Positions 27,883 to 37,500 of a stretch of DNA of 64,000 nt are shown piece by piece. Numbering within the stretch: position 1 is the stretch's first letter; the number at the start of each line of letters is the position of its first letter. Source of the stretch: Bacteroidia bacterium. Lineage in GTDB: Bacteria; Bacteroidota; Bacteroidia; NS11-12g; UBA9320. Made by a program: the position numbers and the translations under genes. The notes beneath the pieces are model-generated. The model was not told the DNA's origin and ran no database searches. It was given only the letters and a program-made list of their open reading frames with translations. The stretch covers positions 47,824 through 111,823 of the forward strand of contig JADLGN010000020.1 of assembly GCA_020849295.1 (NCBI GenBank), written 5' to 3'.

Positions 27883-28782
27883 TTACCTGAGAAAAAATAA
27901 TTCTATTCTTTCTGAAATATTCCTTGGTGCAAAGTATTTATTTTTATTTGAAGTAAGGTCATTAATTAATGTACCGTTTCTTTTGACCATTTCTTTATGC
28001 AAATCTAATATTATTTTTATTTGTTCCAAAAAAGGAGAGTATCGGCTTTCAATTAATTTTTTGTAACTAAAATTGAAACGATAGATATCTATAATGTTAT
28101 TTATTTTTTCACTTCTGGTTAAAGTCATTTTGGCTATAGCATTAGATGAATGAATTCTGTATGAAGTCAGGTTTTTATCAACAAAAATAAGCTTACCATA
28201 AATAATAGCTAATAAAACTAAAATATGATCATGATAGGGAATTATTTTTTTTGTTTTTTGGAATAATTTTTTAAGGGGTTGATTGAAAGCAATGGCGCAA
28301 CCCGGGATAGAATTTCTGATAAAAAGTGTATCGTTAGATTTGTTAGGAAGAAAATTCATAGCTTTAAAAAAGGATGAAGAAATAACTTGCCCTTTACTAT
28401 CAATCATATCTAAGTCAGAGTAGATTAAAATGGGATTATTCTTATCCGGGTATTGTTCATAAGCGTTGACAAATGTCTCAATCTTATTATTATGCCAAAT
28501 ATCGTCATGGTCACATAGAAATATTAACTCAGATTTGCTAGAATTGATTAACTTACAAAATGAATAGAAATATCCAATATTTTTATTGCTATCAGTTAAT
28601 TCAAAATTATTGAAGCCAGAAATAGCTGATTTGATAAATTGTTTTACTACATCATTAGACCCATCATCGCGTATTTTTAAAATGGAATTTTTATACGTTT
28701 GCCGATTTAAGGAAAATAATAATTCCTTAAGATAATTTATGTTATTGTATGTAGATAATAAAACATCAACTTGGGCACTCAT
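27883..28782 (-). CDS. Glycosyltransferase family 2
   Basis: 299 residues. GT-A fold: VDVLLSTYNNINYLKELLFSL, KIRDDGSNDVVKQFI and the DxD-like motif FLCDHDDIWHNNK. The SxxDHDDIW pattern is typical of rhamnosyl/galactosyl-type GT2 enzymes of O-antigen clusters. First gene of the minus-strand set; it faces the FkbM methyltransferase across a 75-base divergent spacer. Confidence 0.9.
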   Translation of the reverse strand: MSAQVDVLLSTYNNINYLKELLFSLNRQTYKNSILKIRDDGSNDVVKQFIKSAISGFNNFELTDSNKNIGYFYSFCKLINSSKSELIFLCDHDDIWHNNKIETFVNAYEQYPDKNNPILIYSDLDMIDSKGQVISSSFFKAMNFLPNKSNDTLFIRNSIPGCAIAFNQPLKKLFQKTKKIIPYHDHILVLLAIIYGKLIFVDKNLTSYRIHSSNAIAKMTLTRSEKINNIIDIYRFNFSYKKLIESRYSPFLEQIKIILDLHKEMVKRNGTLINDLTSNKNKYFAPRNISERIELFFLR

Positions 28783-28857
28783 ATTAATAAAAAGAACAAA
28801 ATTAGCTTATTTTTATTTCTACATTTAAATAGTATTATATTTGGGAGATTTTAAAAC

Positions 28858-29571
28858 ATGTTTAAGAAGTTAATTAAATTAGGTTTAAAAAAGTTAGGTT
28901 ACAAATTAGTGTATGATAGAACCAATGATTTTTCTATGCACGAATCATTAAGAAGGTGCATAGGTCGAGGAATTAAGGTTAATACCGTTATTGATGTTGG
29001 AGCCTCGAATGGTTCATGGTCAAAAAATTGTATGGAAATTCTACCGGAAGCCAATTATCTGTTAATTGAGGCACAGGAACCACATCGTAAAAATTTGCAA
29101 CGATCTAAAAAGGAAAATAGTAACGTAGAGTTTATAATTGCTGCAGCAGGAGCTAAAGAAGGGTCAATTTATTTTGATAATAGTGAGTTATTTGGAGGGG
29201 TTGCTTCAGAAACCCCTTTTGAGAAAAATTGCATAGAAGTTTCTGCAATTACTATTGATAAAGAGATAGAAAGAAGAAAATTAAATCCACCTTTTTTAAT
29301 AAAGTTGGATACTCATGGTTTTGAAGTCCCAATTATTGAAGGGGCGATGGAATCTATAAAACAGACCGAACTACTGATAATAGAGACATATAATTATAAA
29401 ATAACTGAAGGTAGTTTGCAGTATTTTCAAATGTGTAGTTTTATGGATCAACTTGGATTTTCTACAATTGAAATTGCTGATTTATTGTTAACAGAAAATG
29501 ATAATTCACTTTGGCAAATGGATACTTTTTTTGTGCCGTCACATTATAAAAAAAATATAGCTTATAGGTAA
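28858..29571 (+). CDS. FkbM family methyltransferase
   Basis: 237 residues. Rossmann SAM-binding motif NTVIDVGASNGSWSKN, acidic loop LLIEAQEPHR, and the family's signature PFLIKLDTHGFEVPIIEGA. FkbM-type enzymes O-methylate sugars or polyketides; beside glycosyltransferases the likely target is a surface-polysaccharide sugar. A TATATTTG box at 28836-28843, 15 bases before the ATG, may be its -7 element. Followed by a broken glycosyltransferase start at 29600. Confidence 0.9.
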   Translation: MFKKLIKLGLKKLGYKLVYDRTNDFSMHESLRRCIGRGIKVNTVIDVGASNGSWSKNCMEILPEANYLLIEAQEPHRKNLQRSKKENSNVEFIIAAAGAKEGSIYFDNSELFGGVASETPFEKNCIEVSAITIDKEIERRKLNPPFLIKLDTHGFEVPIIEGAMESIKQTELLIIETYNYKITEGSLQYFQMCSFMDQLGFSTIEIADLLLTENDNSLWQMDTFFVPSHYKKNIAYR

Positions 29572-29599
29572 AAGATGAATTGTTGTTTTTAGATAAAAC

Positions 29600-29677
29600 A
29601 TGAAAATTTCAATAATAACACCAGTAAAAAATGAAAATTATAGGAATCACAACCGATATGAAGGAGTAAGAGGATAA
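29600..29677 (+). pseudogene. Stub of a family 2 glycosyltransferase gene
   Basis: An ATG at 29600 opens a 25-codon frame beginning MKISIITPVKNENY, the classic first strand and loop of GT2 enzymes, then diverging and stopping at 29677. The first ten codons encode the same peptide as the intact GT2 at 31269 but differ at third positions, so it is not a fresh copy of that gene. Nothing downstream to 29752 continues the fold in any frame. Most likely the residue of a deleted glycosyltransferase. Confidence 0.65.
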
Positions 29678-29752
29678 ATTTTATTGTAGTTATTAATTAA
29701 TTGTTCTTAATCTTTGCAAAATTAAAATAAATTAAGCCATATTAAAATAAAA

Positions 29753-31264
29753 ATGGGGAATATAATTCTGGAGTTTACAAGGAAATTAAAACTCCTCAAA
29801 GTAAATGAAAACAACAAATTAGATACTTTGCAAGTATTTAGTTTACTATATTTGGGAATACCCTTGTTTTTATTTTTTACTAGTTGGCTTAAATTGTATT
29901 ATGCAATATTTTTCTCTGTTTGTATTATTTTGCCTTTGCTTATCTTCAATTATGAAATAAAACTGAGTAGGAATAAATATTTTTTTAAATACTTTATTGT
30001 AATTACAATATTTTTAGTATTGCTTGGCTATGGCGAAATCTTTCCTCAAACACATGATTGGGATAAGCATAACGCAATTTTTTCTCATTTGTTTTATAAC
30101 AAAAACAAACCAGTTTACATTCAATATGAAGGAATAAAATATTTCTTAGATTACGGCTTAGGATTTTATATTGTTCCTTCATGGATAGCATCCTTTTTTA
30201 ATAATTATTATATATTAAGGTGGTTAATTTTGATTAATTCAGCCTTAGGATTAACATTAATAGGATTATGGATAAACCGCTTATTCAGCTTGTCTGTTTA
30301 TATGGTATTGCTTGTATTTATTTTAGGAAATTTAGGATTTATTGACCAATATTTATATCAATATGGTATTGGGATGTCGGGATTTGATGCTTTTAATAGT
30401 ATTGCTCAAAATCAATTTTTGGGAAATATTGACCGTGTTTTACAACATGCTATGCCAGTATTTTTGATTTTTCTTTTATTATATCATAATTTTATTTCTA
30501 AAAACAAAAACAATCTTTATATATTTTATTCGATAACAATAGGTTTTTTCTGGAGTCCGTTTTTATTTTTCTCCATTATACCAATACTTCTATTAAGTAA
30601 GTTCTCCTTTATTAAGTTATCTATCAAATTTATATTCTTAGCTGTAATTCCTTTAATAATAATTTTTATTTTTTTAGTTTATTATTATAATTTGCACTTA
30701 AAAGTAGATGAAATTACGTTTTGGATAGGTTCTAAAAAATACTTGGTATATCGCTTTTTAAATTTAAATCTATTATATACCATCAATTTTCTTTTTATAT
30801 ATTTTATTAATAAAAAAGCTAATTTTATAACTGGTTTTGATAGAAATTTATTAATTTTATTACTGGTTTTTAGTGAATTGTATTTTCACATTAATTATGG
30901 ATTTTACCACGACTTATGGATTAAAAGTTTTTTTTTGATTTTTTTGTTTATAAATATACTAACAGCTAAAGCTGTCCAAATCGTTTGGAAAAAAATTTCT
31001 ATATTGAAAAAATTTATTTTAATTTTAACAATTGTTGTATTTTCATTTTTTCCATTGAGTTTATTCGTTTATAAAAGTTCGGCATTTTTTTTATATGAAC
31101 CCATTTTAAAGGATTATAACAAAACGCTACTAAAAACAGATAAAGAGATAATTCTCGAAAAAGCACTTTACAATCAATCAATAAAAGAACAATATCCTTT
31201 TATTATTCAGTATTTAGGCAAGCCAAATGCAATAAGTCGCGAAGTAATGAAATCTGATGAATAA
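29753..31264 (+). CDS. Multi-pass membrane protein, candidate GT-C glycosyltransferase or polysaccharide polymerase
   Basis: 503 residues with about eleven hydrophobic helices and few charged residues. After the third helix lies a periplasmic loop with QTHDWDKHNA (Asp102, Asp104), which resembles the acidic loop motif of GT-C enzymes that use lipid-linked sugars. A large loop around FHINYGFYHDLWIK and a short soluble C-terminus follow. A Wzy-type polymerase is an alternative; no domain is securely recognised. It sits in the glycosyltransferase island, its stop four bases before the preferred ATG of the next GT2 gene. Confidence 0.6.
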   Translation: MGNIILEFTRKLKLLKVNENNKLDTLQVFSLLYLGIPLFLFFTSWLKLYYAIFFSVCIILPLLIFNYEIKLSRNKYFFKYFIVITIFLVLLGYGEIFPQTHDWDKHNAIFSHLFYNKNKPVYIQYEGIKYFLDYGLGFYIVPSWIASFFNNYYILRWLILINSALGLTLIGLWINRLFSLSVYMVLLVFILGNLGFIDQYLYQYGIGMSGFDAFNSIAQNQFLGNIDRVLQHAMPVFLIFLLLYHNFISKNKNNLYIFYSITIGFFWSPFLFFSIIPILLLSKFSFIKLSIKFIFLAVIPLIIIFIFLVYYYNLHLKVDEITFWIGSKKYLVYRFLNLNLLYTINFLFIYFINKKANFITGFDRNLLILLLVFSELYFHINYGFYHDLWIKSFFLIFLFINILTAKAVQIVWKKISILKKFILILTIVVFSFFPLSLFVYKSSAFFLYEPILKDYNKTLLKTDKEIILEKALYNQSIKEQYPFIIQYLGKPNAISREVMKSDE

Positions 31265-31268
31265 AATA

Positions 31269-32123
31269 ATGAAAATATCCATAATTACTCCGGTAAAAAA
31301 TCTGGAAAACTATATTTCTGAAACAATTGAAAGTGTAATTAACCAGAGGGGGGATTTCGATTTGGAGTATATAATAATAGATGGGGGTTCGAGTGATGCT
31401 ACTTTAGAAATTTGTAAAAAGTACGAACGGCAGATTGAAAAATCTGAGAGAACAATATTTTGTAATTCAATAATGCTTAAAGTAATTTCAGAGCCTGATA
31501 ATGGAATGTATGAAGCTTTGGCTAAGGGTTTACAACTTTCTACTGGAGATATAATTAGTTATATAAATGGAGACGATTTTTATATGCCCAATGCTTTTAG
31601 TTGTGTTAGCGAAATATTTTCAAAATTTGTTCAGGTTAAGTGGTTAATGGGAAACATAATATGCTACAATATTGATGGACATATCGTTTTTTATTATATT
31701 CCTTGGCAATACAATTCTAATTTAATCATTAAGGGATTTTATAATGGTAAACAACTGCCAGTAATCCAACAGGAATCGTCATTTTGGAGAAGGGAATGTA
31801 ATAATGTTATAGATTACAACATTCTTACATCTTATAAGATTGCCGGAGATTATTTTTTATGGCATTCATTTGCAAGTAAAAATTACAAATTGTATGTTGT
31901 TGATTCACCCTTTGGTGGTATTCGCCGAAGAAAAGGACAATTATCAGAAAATAAAAAAAACTATTTTTTTGAATTCAATATGATAAAATCAAAATCAAAC
32001 CTATTAGATAAACTAACTTTTTACTTATATTACTTGGTAGAACTTATAATACATGTAAGATTAAAACAAAAGTTCTCAAAAAACAGGATTAGATACAAAC
32101 CAAAAGGCTGGCAGGTGCAATAA
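31269..32123 (+). CDS. Glycosyltransferase family 2 (WcaA-like)
   Basis: 284 residues from ATG 31269 (MKISIITPVKNLENYISETI); an ATG at 31257 overlaps the previous gene and adds four residues. GT-A motifs: YIIDGGSSDATLEIC, SEPDNGMYEALAKGL, and the DxD-like ISYINGDDFYMP, followed by QQESSFWRRE. This subfamily adds hexoses in colanic-acid-type and O-antigen clusters. Its stop directly abuts the stop of the convergent gene at 32124, leaving no room for a terminator between them. Confidence 0.9.
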   Translation: MKISIITPVKNLENYISETIESVINQRGDFDLEYIIIDGGSSDATLEICKKYERQIEKSERTIFCNSIMLKVISEPDNGMYEALAKGLQLSTGDIISYINGDDFYMPNAFSCVSEIFSKFVQVKWLMGNIICYNIDGHIVFYYIPWQYNSNLIIKGFYNGKQLPVIQQESSFWRRECNNVIDYNILTSYKIAGDYFLWHSFASKNYKLYVVDSPFGGIRRRKGQLSENKKNYFFEFNMIKSKSNLLDKLTFYLYYLVELIIHVRLKQKFSKNRIRYKPKGWQVQ

Positions 32124-33272
32124 TTAATTTAAAATAAATAAAAATTTAAATATTTTTAATCTTTTAAATTTTCTTAGATAGTATATAACCAATATTTTTA
32201 AGTTAGGAATTGAAAATAAGGAGTGAAAATATAGGTAGTTGTCAATGTTGTTTACCAAGGAACTCTTATATAAATCTTTTTTAATAATGGAAATCTTTTT
32301 GCCCGGATTATTCAACAGAATATTGAGTTCAATTGGTTTTAATCCTCTACCAAAAACTTGCTCTGAAAGTTTGTTAAATCCATTTATTACAACAAACTCA
32401 TTCTTTAATGTTGATTTTTTCTTTGTTCCGTAAATATTACCCTCAAGATTTTTAAATCCCCAAGCATCATACCTGAGATATTCATAAAAGGCATCGTAAA
32501 CTGACATTGAGTTTTCTAAAGTTGAAAAGTTAAAAGTTTCTTTACCAATAGAAAGGGATTGGTGAAATGCATTCTCTTCATCAATATTTTTAACATTATA
32601 ACCTAAATCACCAAAGACAGTGTTAAATGCTACCCTTGGAAAAACAGTAAATTGGTTAGTTTCTATTAAATAGCTATACCAAATTCGTTCCCAACTTTGT
32701 TTGTTCCACCCTAAAGTATTTGGGGGTAATTGATTTTTATTGGCTTTATAGGTCTTAAACCATTCATTAAATTTATTAATCTGATATCTTTGTATGATAT
32801 ACCCATGCGATGTGGGTCTTTGTTGGAAATAATTAAAATATCCATCATAAACTGGGTAAAAAGGTACAGAAACTGATTCTACCCACAAATAAGGATATAA
32901 ACTAATCATAGCAATATCATTTTGATTATAAAATTTTAACGCAGAAAACGCATAGTCAAAAATAAATGGCGAAACAAAACTATCATCTTCAAGTATTAAC
33001 AAGTTTTCATAGCTAATTGAAAGTTGTTGTACTTCCAAGTTATGTTTTTCAGCACCTAAAGATTCTTTTTGTTGAATAATTTCTTTTTTAACATCTATTA
33101 TTTCAAATGAATTAGCTAACTCAACAACTTGAGGATTAGAGTTTTTATCAAGGCTAAAAACAAGATTTAAGTTATATTCTTTTATGTGTGCTTTTAATAA
33201 AGAATCTAAAAGTCTTTTTAATGCATTTGGCCTATTGTAGGCTAATATTACAACTGTTAAATTTTTAGGCAT
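32124..33272 (-). CDS. Glycosyltransferase, GT-A fold (GNT-I-like)
   Basis: 382 residues. Starts MPKNLTVVILAYNRPNALKRLLDS, with the metal motif NLLILEDDSFVSP and a catalytic-domain segment TSHGYIIQRYQINKF, then GWNKQSWERIWYSY and FPRVAFNTVFGDLGYN. The layout resembles GNT-I/GT13-like and sulfotransferase-linked glycosyltransferases of bacterial polysaccharide loci. The C-terminal ~100 residues are basic and may contact the membrane. The sugar is unknown. It is 53 bases downstream of the cyclase gene, on the same strand. Confidence 0.8.
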   Translation of the reverse strand: MPKNLTVVILAYNRPNALKRLLDSLLKAHIKEYNLNLVFSLDKNSNPQVVELANSFEIIDVKKEIIQQKESLGAEKHNLEVQQLSISYENLLILEDDSFVSPFIFDYAFSALKFYNQNDIAMISLYPYLWVESVSVPFYPVYDGYFNYFQQRPTSHGYIIQRYQINKFNEWFKTYKANKNQLPPNTLGWNKQSWERIWYSYLIETNQFTVFPRVAFNTVFGDLGYNVKNIDEENAFHQSLSIGKETFNFSTLENSMSVYDAFYEYLRYDAWGFKNLEGNIYGTKKKSTLKNEFVVINGFNKLSEQVFGRGLKPIELNILLNNPGKKISIIKKDLYKSSLVNNIDNYLYFHSLFSIPNLKILVIYYLRKFKRLKIFKFLFILN

Positions 33273-33325
33273 CTGGACTTAAAAGAGAAATTAATTACTT
33301 AGTGTAGTTATATGAGTAAAACTTT

Positions 33326-34417
33326 TTACTCTACAAAATACATTTTTAAATATCCTTTGCCTTTTACATTTATTTTTCCACGAGGGGTACATTTGAATTT
33401 GTCTTTAATCAATTTGTATGTACTTTCAGAGATGTTAATTTTTCCTACTTCTCCATTTGATTCCATTCTGCTGGCAGTGTTTACAGTATCTCCAAATAAG
33501 TCATAGGCATATTTTTTCTTTCCTACAACACCTGCTACCACAGTTCCCGAATGAATACCTGCCCGCATTTTCCATTGAATTTGATTATTTTTATTTCTCT
33601 CTTCCAAGTAATTGAACATTTGTTTTGCTGCTTCTACACAATTAAAAGCATGATTTTTATTTGCTATAGGTACGCCGCAAGCTGCAAAATATGCATCGCC
33701 TATTGTGCCAATTTTTTCTATTTTATAATTATCCATTATGTTGTCAAAGTGTCCGAAAATTTCATTCAGTTCTTCTACAAGTTTTACAGGTGACATTTCT
33801 GTTGTCATTGTTGTAAAATCTTTGAAATCTGTAAACAGTATTGATACATTTTTAACAATTTTTGTATTTGCCTTTCCTTCACTTTTCAGTTCGTCAGCCA
33901 CTTGTTTTGGCAATATATTTAACAGTAGTTCTTCCGATTTTTTTTTCTCATTTAATATTATCTGTTCAGCCTTTTTCTTTTCTGTAATATCTCTAATTAT
34001 ACCACTATAATATCTTTTTCCATCGTTAATCCAGCTTCCAAGAGTAAGTTCAATGGGAAATTCTTCCCCGTTTTTTTTCAAACCTCTTAATTCAAGTACT
34101 TTTCCAAGTACACGAGGTTTCTTTTTTTGATTCATTCTTTCTATACCTTCACTGTGTCGTGTCCGTAAATCACTGGGTATTATTAAAGTTAATGATTTTC
34201 CAATTGCCTCTTCTGGTGAATATCCAAAAATATGCTCTGCTCCTTTATTCCAAAACAAAATAAGCTTGCTTTCATCAGATGTTATTATTGCATCATTTTT
34301 TGAGCTTGCTATTACCTGAAATCTTTTGCTTTGTTCATGGAGCAAAATTTCAATTTCATTTTTCTTAAGTTCTATACTTTCATATTTTACAGATATACTC
34401 TTTTTTTTCTCATTCAT
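33326..34417 (-). CDS. PAS-domain class III adenylate cyclase
   Basis: 363 residues, no TM helices. An N-terminal PAS domain (about 33-150: DAIITSDESKLILFWNKGAE, FGYSPEEAIGKSL, YYSGIIRDITEKKKAE) joins through a signalling helix (LLLNILPKQVADEL) to a class III cyclase domain. Metal aspartates are Asp197 (LFTDFKDFT) and Asp241 (IGDAYFAACG). Purine-selecting residues are Lys235 and Asp306, the pair typical of ATP, so cAMP is the expected product. Asn313 and Arg317 for transition-state binding are present. The PAS ligand is unknown. It is flanked by the glycosyltransferase island and PorU2 and may be monocistronic. Confidence 0.92.
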   Translation of the reverse strand: MNEKKKSISVKYESIELKKNEIEILLHEQSKRFQVIASSKNDAIITSDESKLILFWNKGAEHIFGYSPEEAIGKSLTLIIPSDLRTRHSEGIERMNQKKKPRVLGKVLELRGLKKNGEEFPIELTLGSWINDGKRYYSGIIRDITEKKKAEQIILNEKKKSEELLLNILPKQVADELKSEGKANTKIVKNVSILFTDFKDFTTMTTEMSPVKLVEELNEIFGHFDNIMDNYKIEKIGTIGDAYFAACGVPIANKNHAFNCVEAAKQMFNYLEERNKNNQIQWKMRAGIHSGTVVAGVVGKKKYAYDLFGDTVNTASRMESNGEVGKINISESTYKLIKDKFKCTPRGKINVKGKGYLKMYFVE

Positions 34418-34451
34418 TACAATAGAATTTTTTGCTTTTCAAAATGTTTGA

Positions 34452-34459
34452 CAAATATA
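34452..34459 (-). promoter_or_regulatory. Possible -7 element of the cyclase promoter
   Basis: TATATTTG read on the minus strand, 34 bases before the cyclase ATG, fits TAnnTTTG. No TTG at the usual -33 spacing was found. Confidence 0.3.
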
Positions 34460-34547
34460 AAAATTAATATATTGTTTGTAAATAAATTAGATGTTTTTTT
34501 TGGGTTATTAATTAAAACAAATAGTAAATATTAATAAATAATTTTAA

Positions 34548-37500
34548 TTATCTCATAATATATATTTTACCATAACCATTTTTAAAGAAAGTATCACCTG
34601 CTGTTTCGCTTAACTCAATATTTTTGCCATTTATTTTAGCATTAACTTTATATAAATAAATCCCATTTGCTAATTTATCCCCGTAGGTATCAGTTCCATC
34701 CCATTCGTAGTTGGTAATGTTGTTGCCTATGTTTATTGTACCGAGTTCGTCAAGTGTAATTTCTTTTACTATCTTACCGGACACTGAAAAAATTGAAATT
34801 TTAAAATATTCGGGGACTTTGTTCCCTGTAAGAGTAAAAACAAATCTTGTTTTAGTTGTAAATGGATTAGGATATGGATAAACATTGGTAATACTTGATT
34901 TTGATATTACCTGATAAGCAATTTTGTAATCTTCGGAAGATGAGTAATTGCCTTTGGCATCACATACAGATACAGCAAGTTCATAGATACCATCTTTAGT
35001 ATAAGCCGGTTTGTATTTTAAAATACATTTTTCCCCGGCTTCATTTGCAGGTTCAAAGTCAAAAGTATCAGTTTTTACATCAAGCTGGCGGTATGAATTA
35101 TTCCAAGGCTCTTTTAATTTTACTTTGAAATACTCAGGATTATTCATTAAAAAGTATTTATTATCATCTGTTGAAGTAATTGTAATTACAGGTGTGGGTG
35201 ATACAATTTCCATATTAATTATATGCCTTCCGTCAAATACAACATCAAGATAAGGATTCTTATTGTCATTTTTAACAAAATATAAAAACTGACTTGCGTT
35301 GTTAAATAAATACATTTCTGGCTGATTTTTTTCAGGATTTACAATTATATTTAAGGTATTGCCCATTGATAGTCCCTTTGTATTAATTTTTCTTTCTATA
35401 ATAATTGAGTCGCCTGAGTTTAATGTCTTATATTTTTTAAGTTCAATTGTATCAGTTTTGTTTAGCGAGTTTGTTGAAGTAGTAAGAATTAGCAAACTAT
35501 CCATATTGTAGTTTGATATATTTTTGTAAACAGTTTTTATTCTTAATGTATCACCTTCGTCAAGGGTATCTTTGTTTTGATAATAAACCGATGAAGGGTC
35601 AATAACACCCTCGGGATATCCATCGTACAGCACTGTCCAGCGTTTAATATCTGTTGGTGTATATTTCATACTGTCTTCTATGTCTGCTTCTATTTTTATA
35701 TATGGATATGTAACTGCATCTATACTGTCAAGTAAAAATTCTCTGTTTTTTATGCCCTGATAAAGCAAAATATCGTCATTATCCGTATTTATACCATATA
35801 TATTAAATCTTACAAGATCTCCAGAATTATCAGGTTTATTAATAGTACGATAAAATTTTCTCCATTTTTTTGCTGGACCAATTATATTTGAGGTTATCAA
35901 GCCCGAATCAGCTAAAATATCAAGAACATGCATTTCAACAAATAATTGTTGAATTGGAGGCAAAACACTACTTGGGTCAGGTAATTTTTCGTATATTTGA
36001 TCAGGCTTACTGCCTCTTTTTCCAACAAATATAAATGGTTCGTTATCATTACTCGTTCTGAGTTTTAAAGAACCAAATTTTTCAAGTTCGTCAAAAATTT
36101 CTGGTTCCCAAGAAGTAATATTTGTTTCTTTTTGGTTAATTATTGTCAAATAATAGTCATTTGGTATAATTTTTAGAAATGCTAAAAAAGAATCTCTGTC
36201 TTCTTTTATAAATGTATTAAAAAGATAATGACAGGTAGAGGCAATACCCACAGGATAATAATATTTTGTTTGATAAGATGGAGGATTTGTCCACCATGGA
36301 GGTTTTGATTTTGGATTATATTTTGAATTTATACATAATCTTTCTTCATTTATAGAACTATAAGCAACTACAGCAATACCTTTGCTATCACCATACTTCC
36401 AATTTAAGGGGAAACCACTGTGCCAAATTGTTCGTCCAAATCGCATAATAGCATTCTTACCACCAGTTTCTATTTCATAATTTGCTGACTGTTTAGTAGC
36501 AAACCTAAATAAATTTGAAGTATCATAGCCTAAATCAATCTTATGTGATTCAATAAATTTTTCTGTTTTCCCTTGACTCCAACCCTCAGGACTATTATAA
36601 ATTAAAGAAAATGTTGAAACATCCCATATCCCTTTTCCTGAACCATCATCAATTTTTACACGCCAATAATAATCTATGCTATCAATTGGCAATAGCAAAA
36701 ATGTTGTTTTTGCTATGTATGGCGATAAAATTTTATTTGAAGTTTTCTTAAAAGAACTATTGAAAAATGGAGTAGTATCTAATTCAAAAATAAAATTATA
36801 ATTGGTTTTACCATAAGTAAGTGATTGAGCAGCCAATTCAACTTTTATATTATTTACTATTCCATCTTTAAATGGAAATAAAATCTGTGCATTTGCAGAG
36901 CCAAAATAATGGCTTAACTGTACAATATTATTAAATTCTCCGTCTGGAGTTTGTTCACTTACCAAATTGGCTGAATCAATAATAATATTAAATGTATTTA
37001 ACCCTCGTTTATTTATATCCTTCTGATTTTTTATCCAAAATAAAATTGTATCACTATTCCCAATTCCTTTAAATAATTTTTGAGGATAAAATAAAATACT
37101 TCCCCCGGGTATTTTTTGACTCACTTTTATATTGAATGAATCGCCTGTGAATTTTGAAAGATTTTTTATATTTAGTTTTAAAGCAAAAGAATCAGCATCT
37201 GCAGTTACCTTTGGCGGATAAACGCTACTGTATGCTATATCAATTTTATAATCAGGCAATGAAGCATCAAAAATTTTTATTGATGGGTCGCCTGAAAAAG
37301 TCATCATTTTACATTGTGCAGAATTATATGGATTTGTTGGTATTTGAAAATTTTTAATTGTTTTTGATATATTCTGGGCAAATGACAAATTTGTGTTTTC
37401 TGTTAAGTTCAAATGAAAATTTAAAGCAAATGTATGTAGCTCGCTTACATACCCAAATGTTGTTTGCCCTAACCATCCAATTGCTCCTTTATCCTTAATA

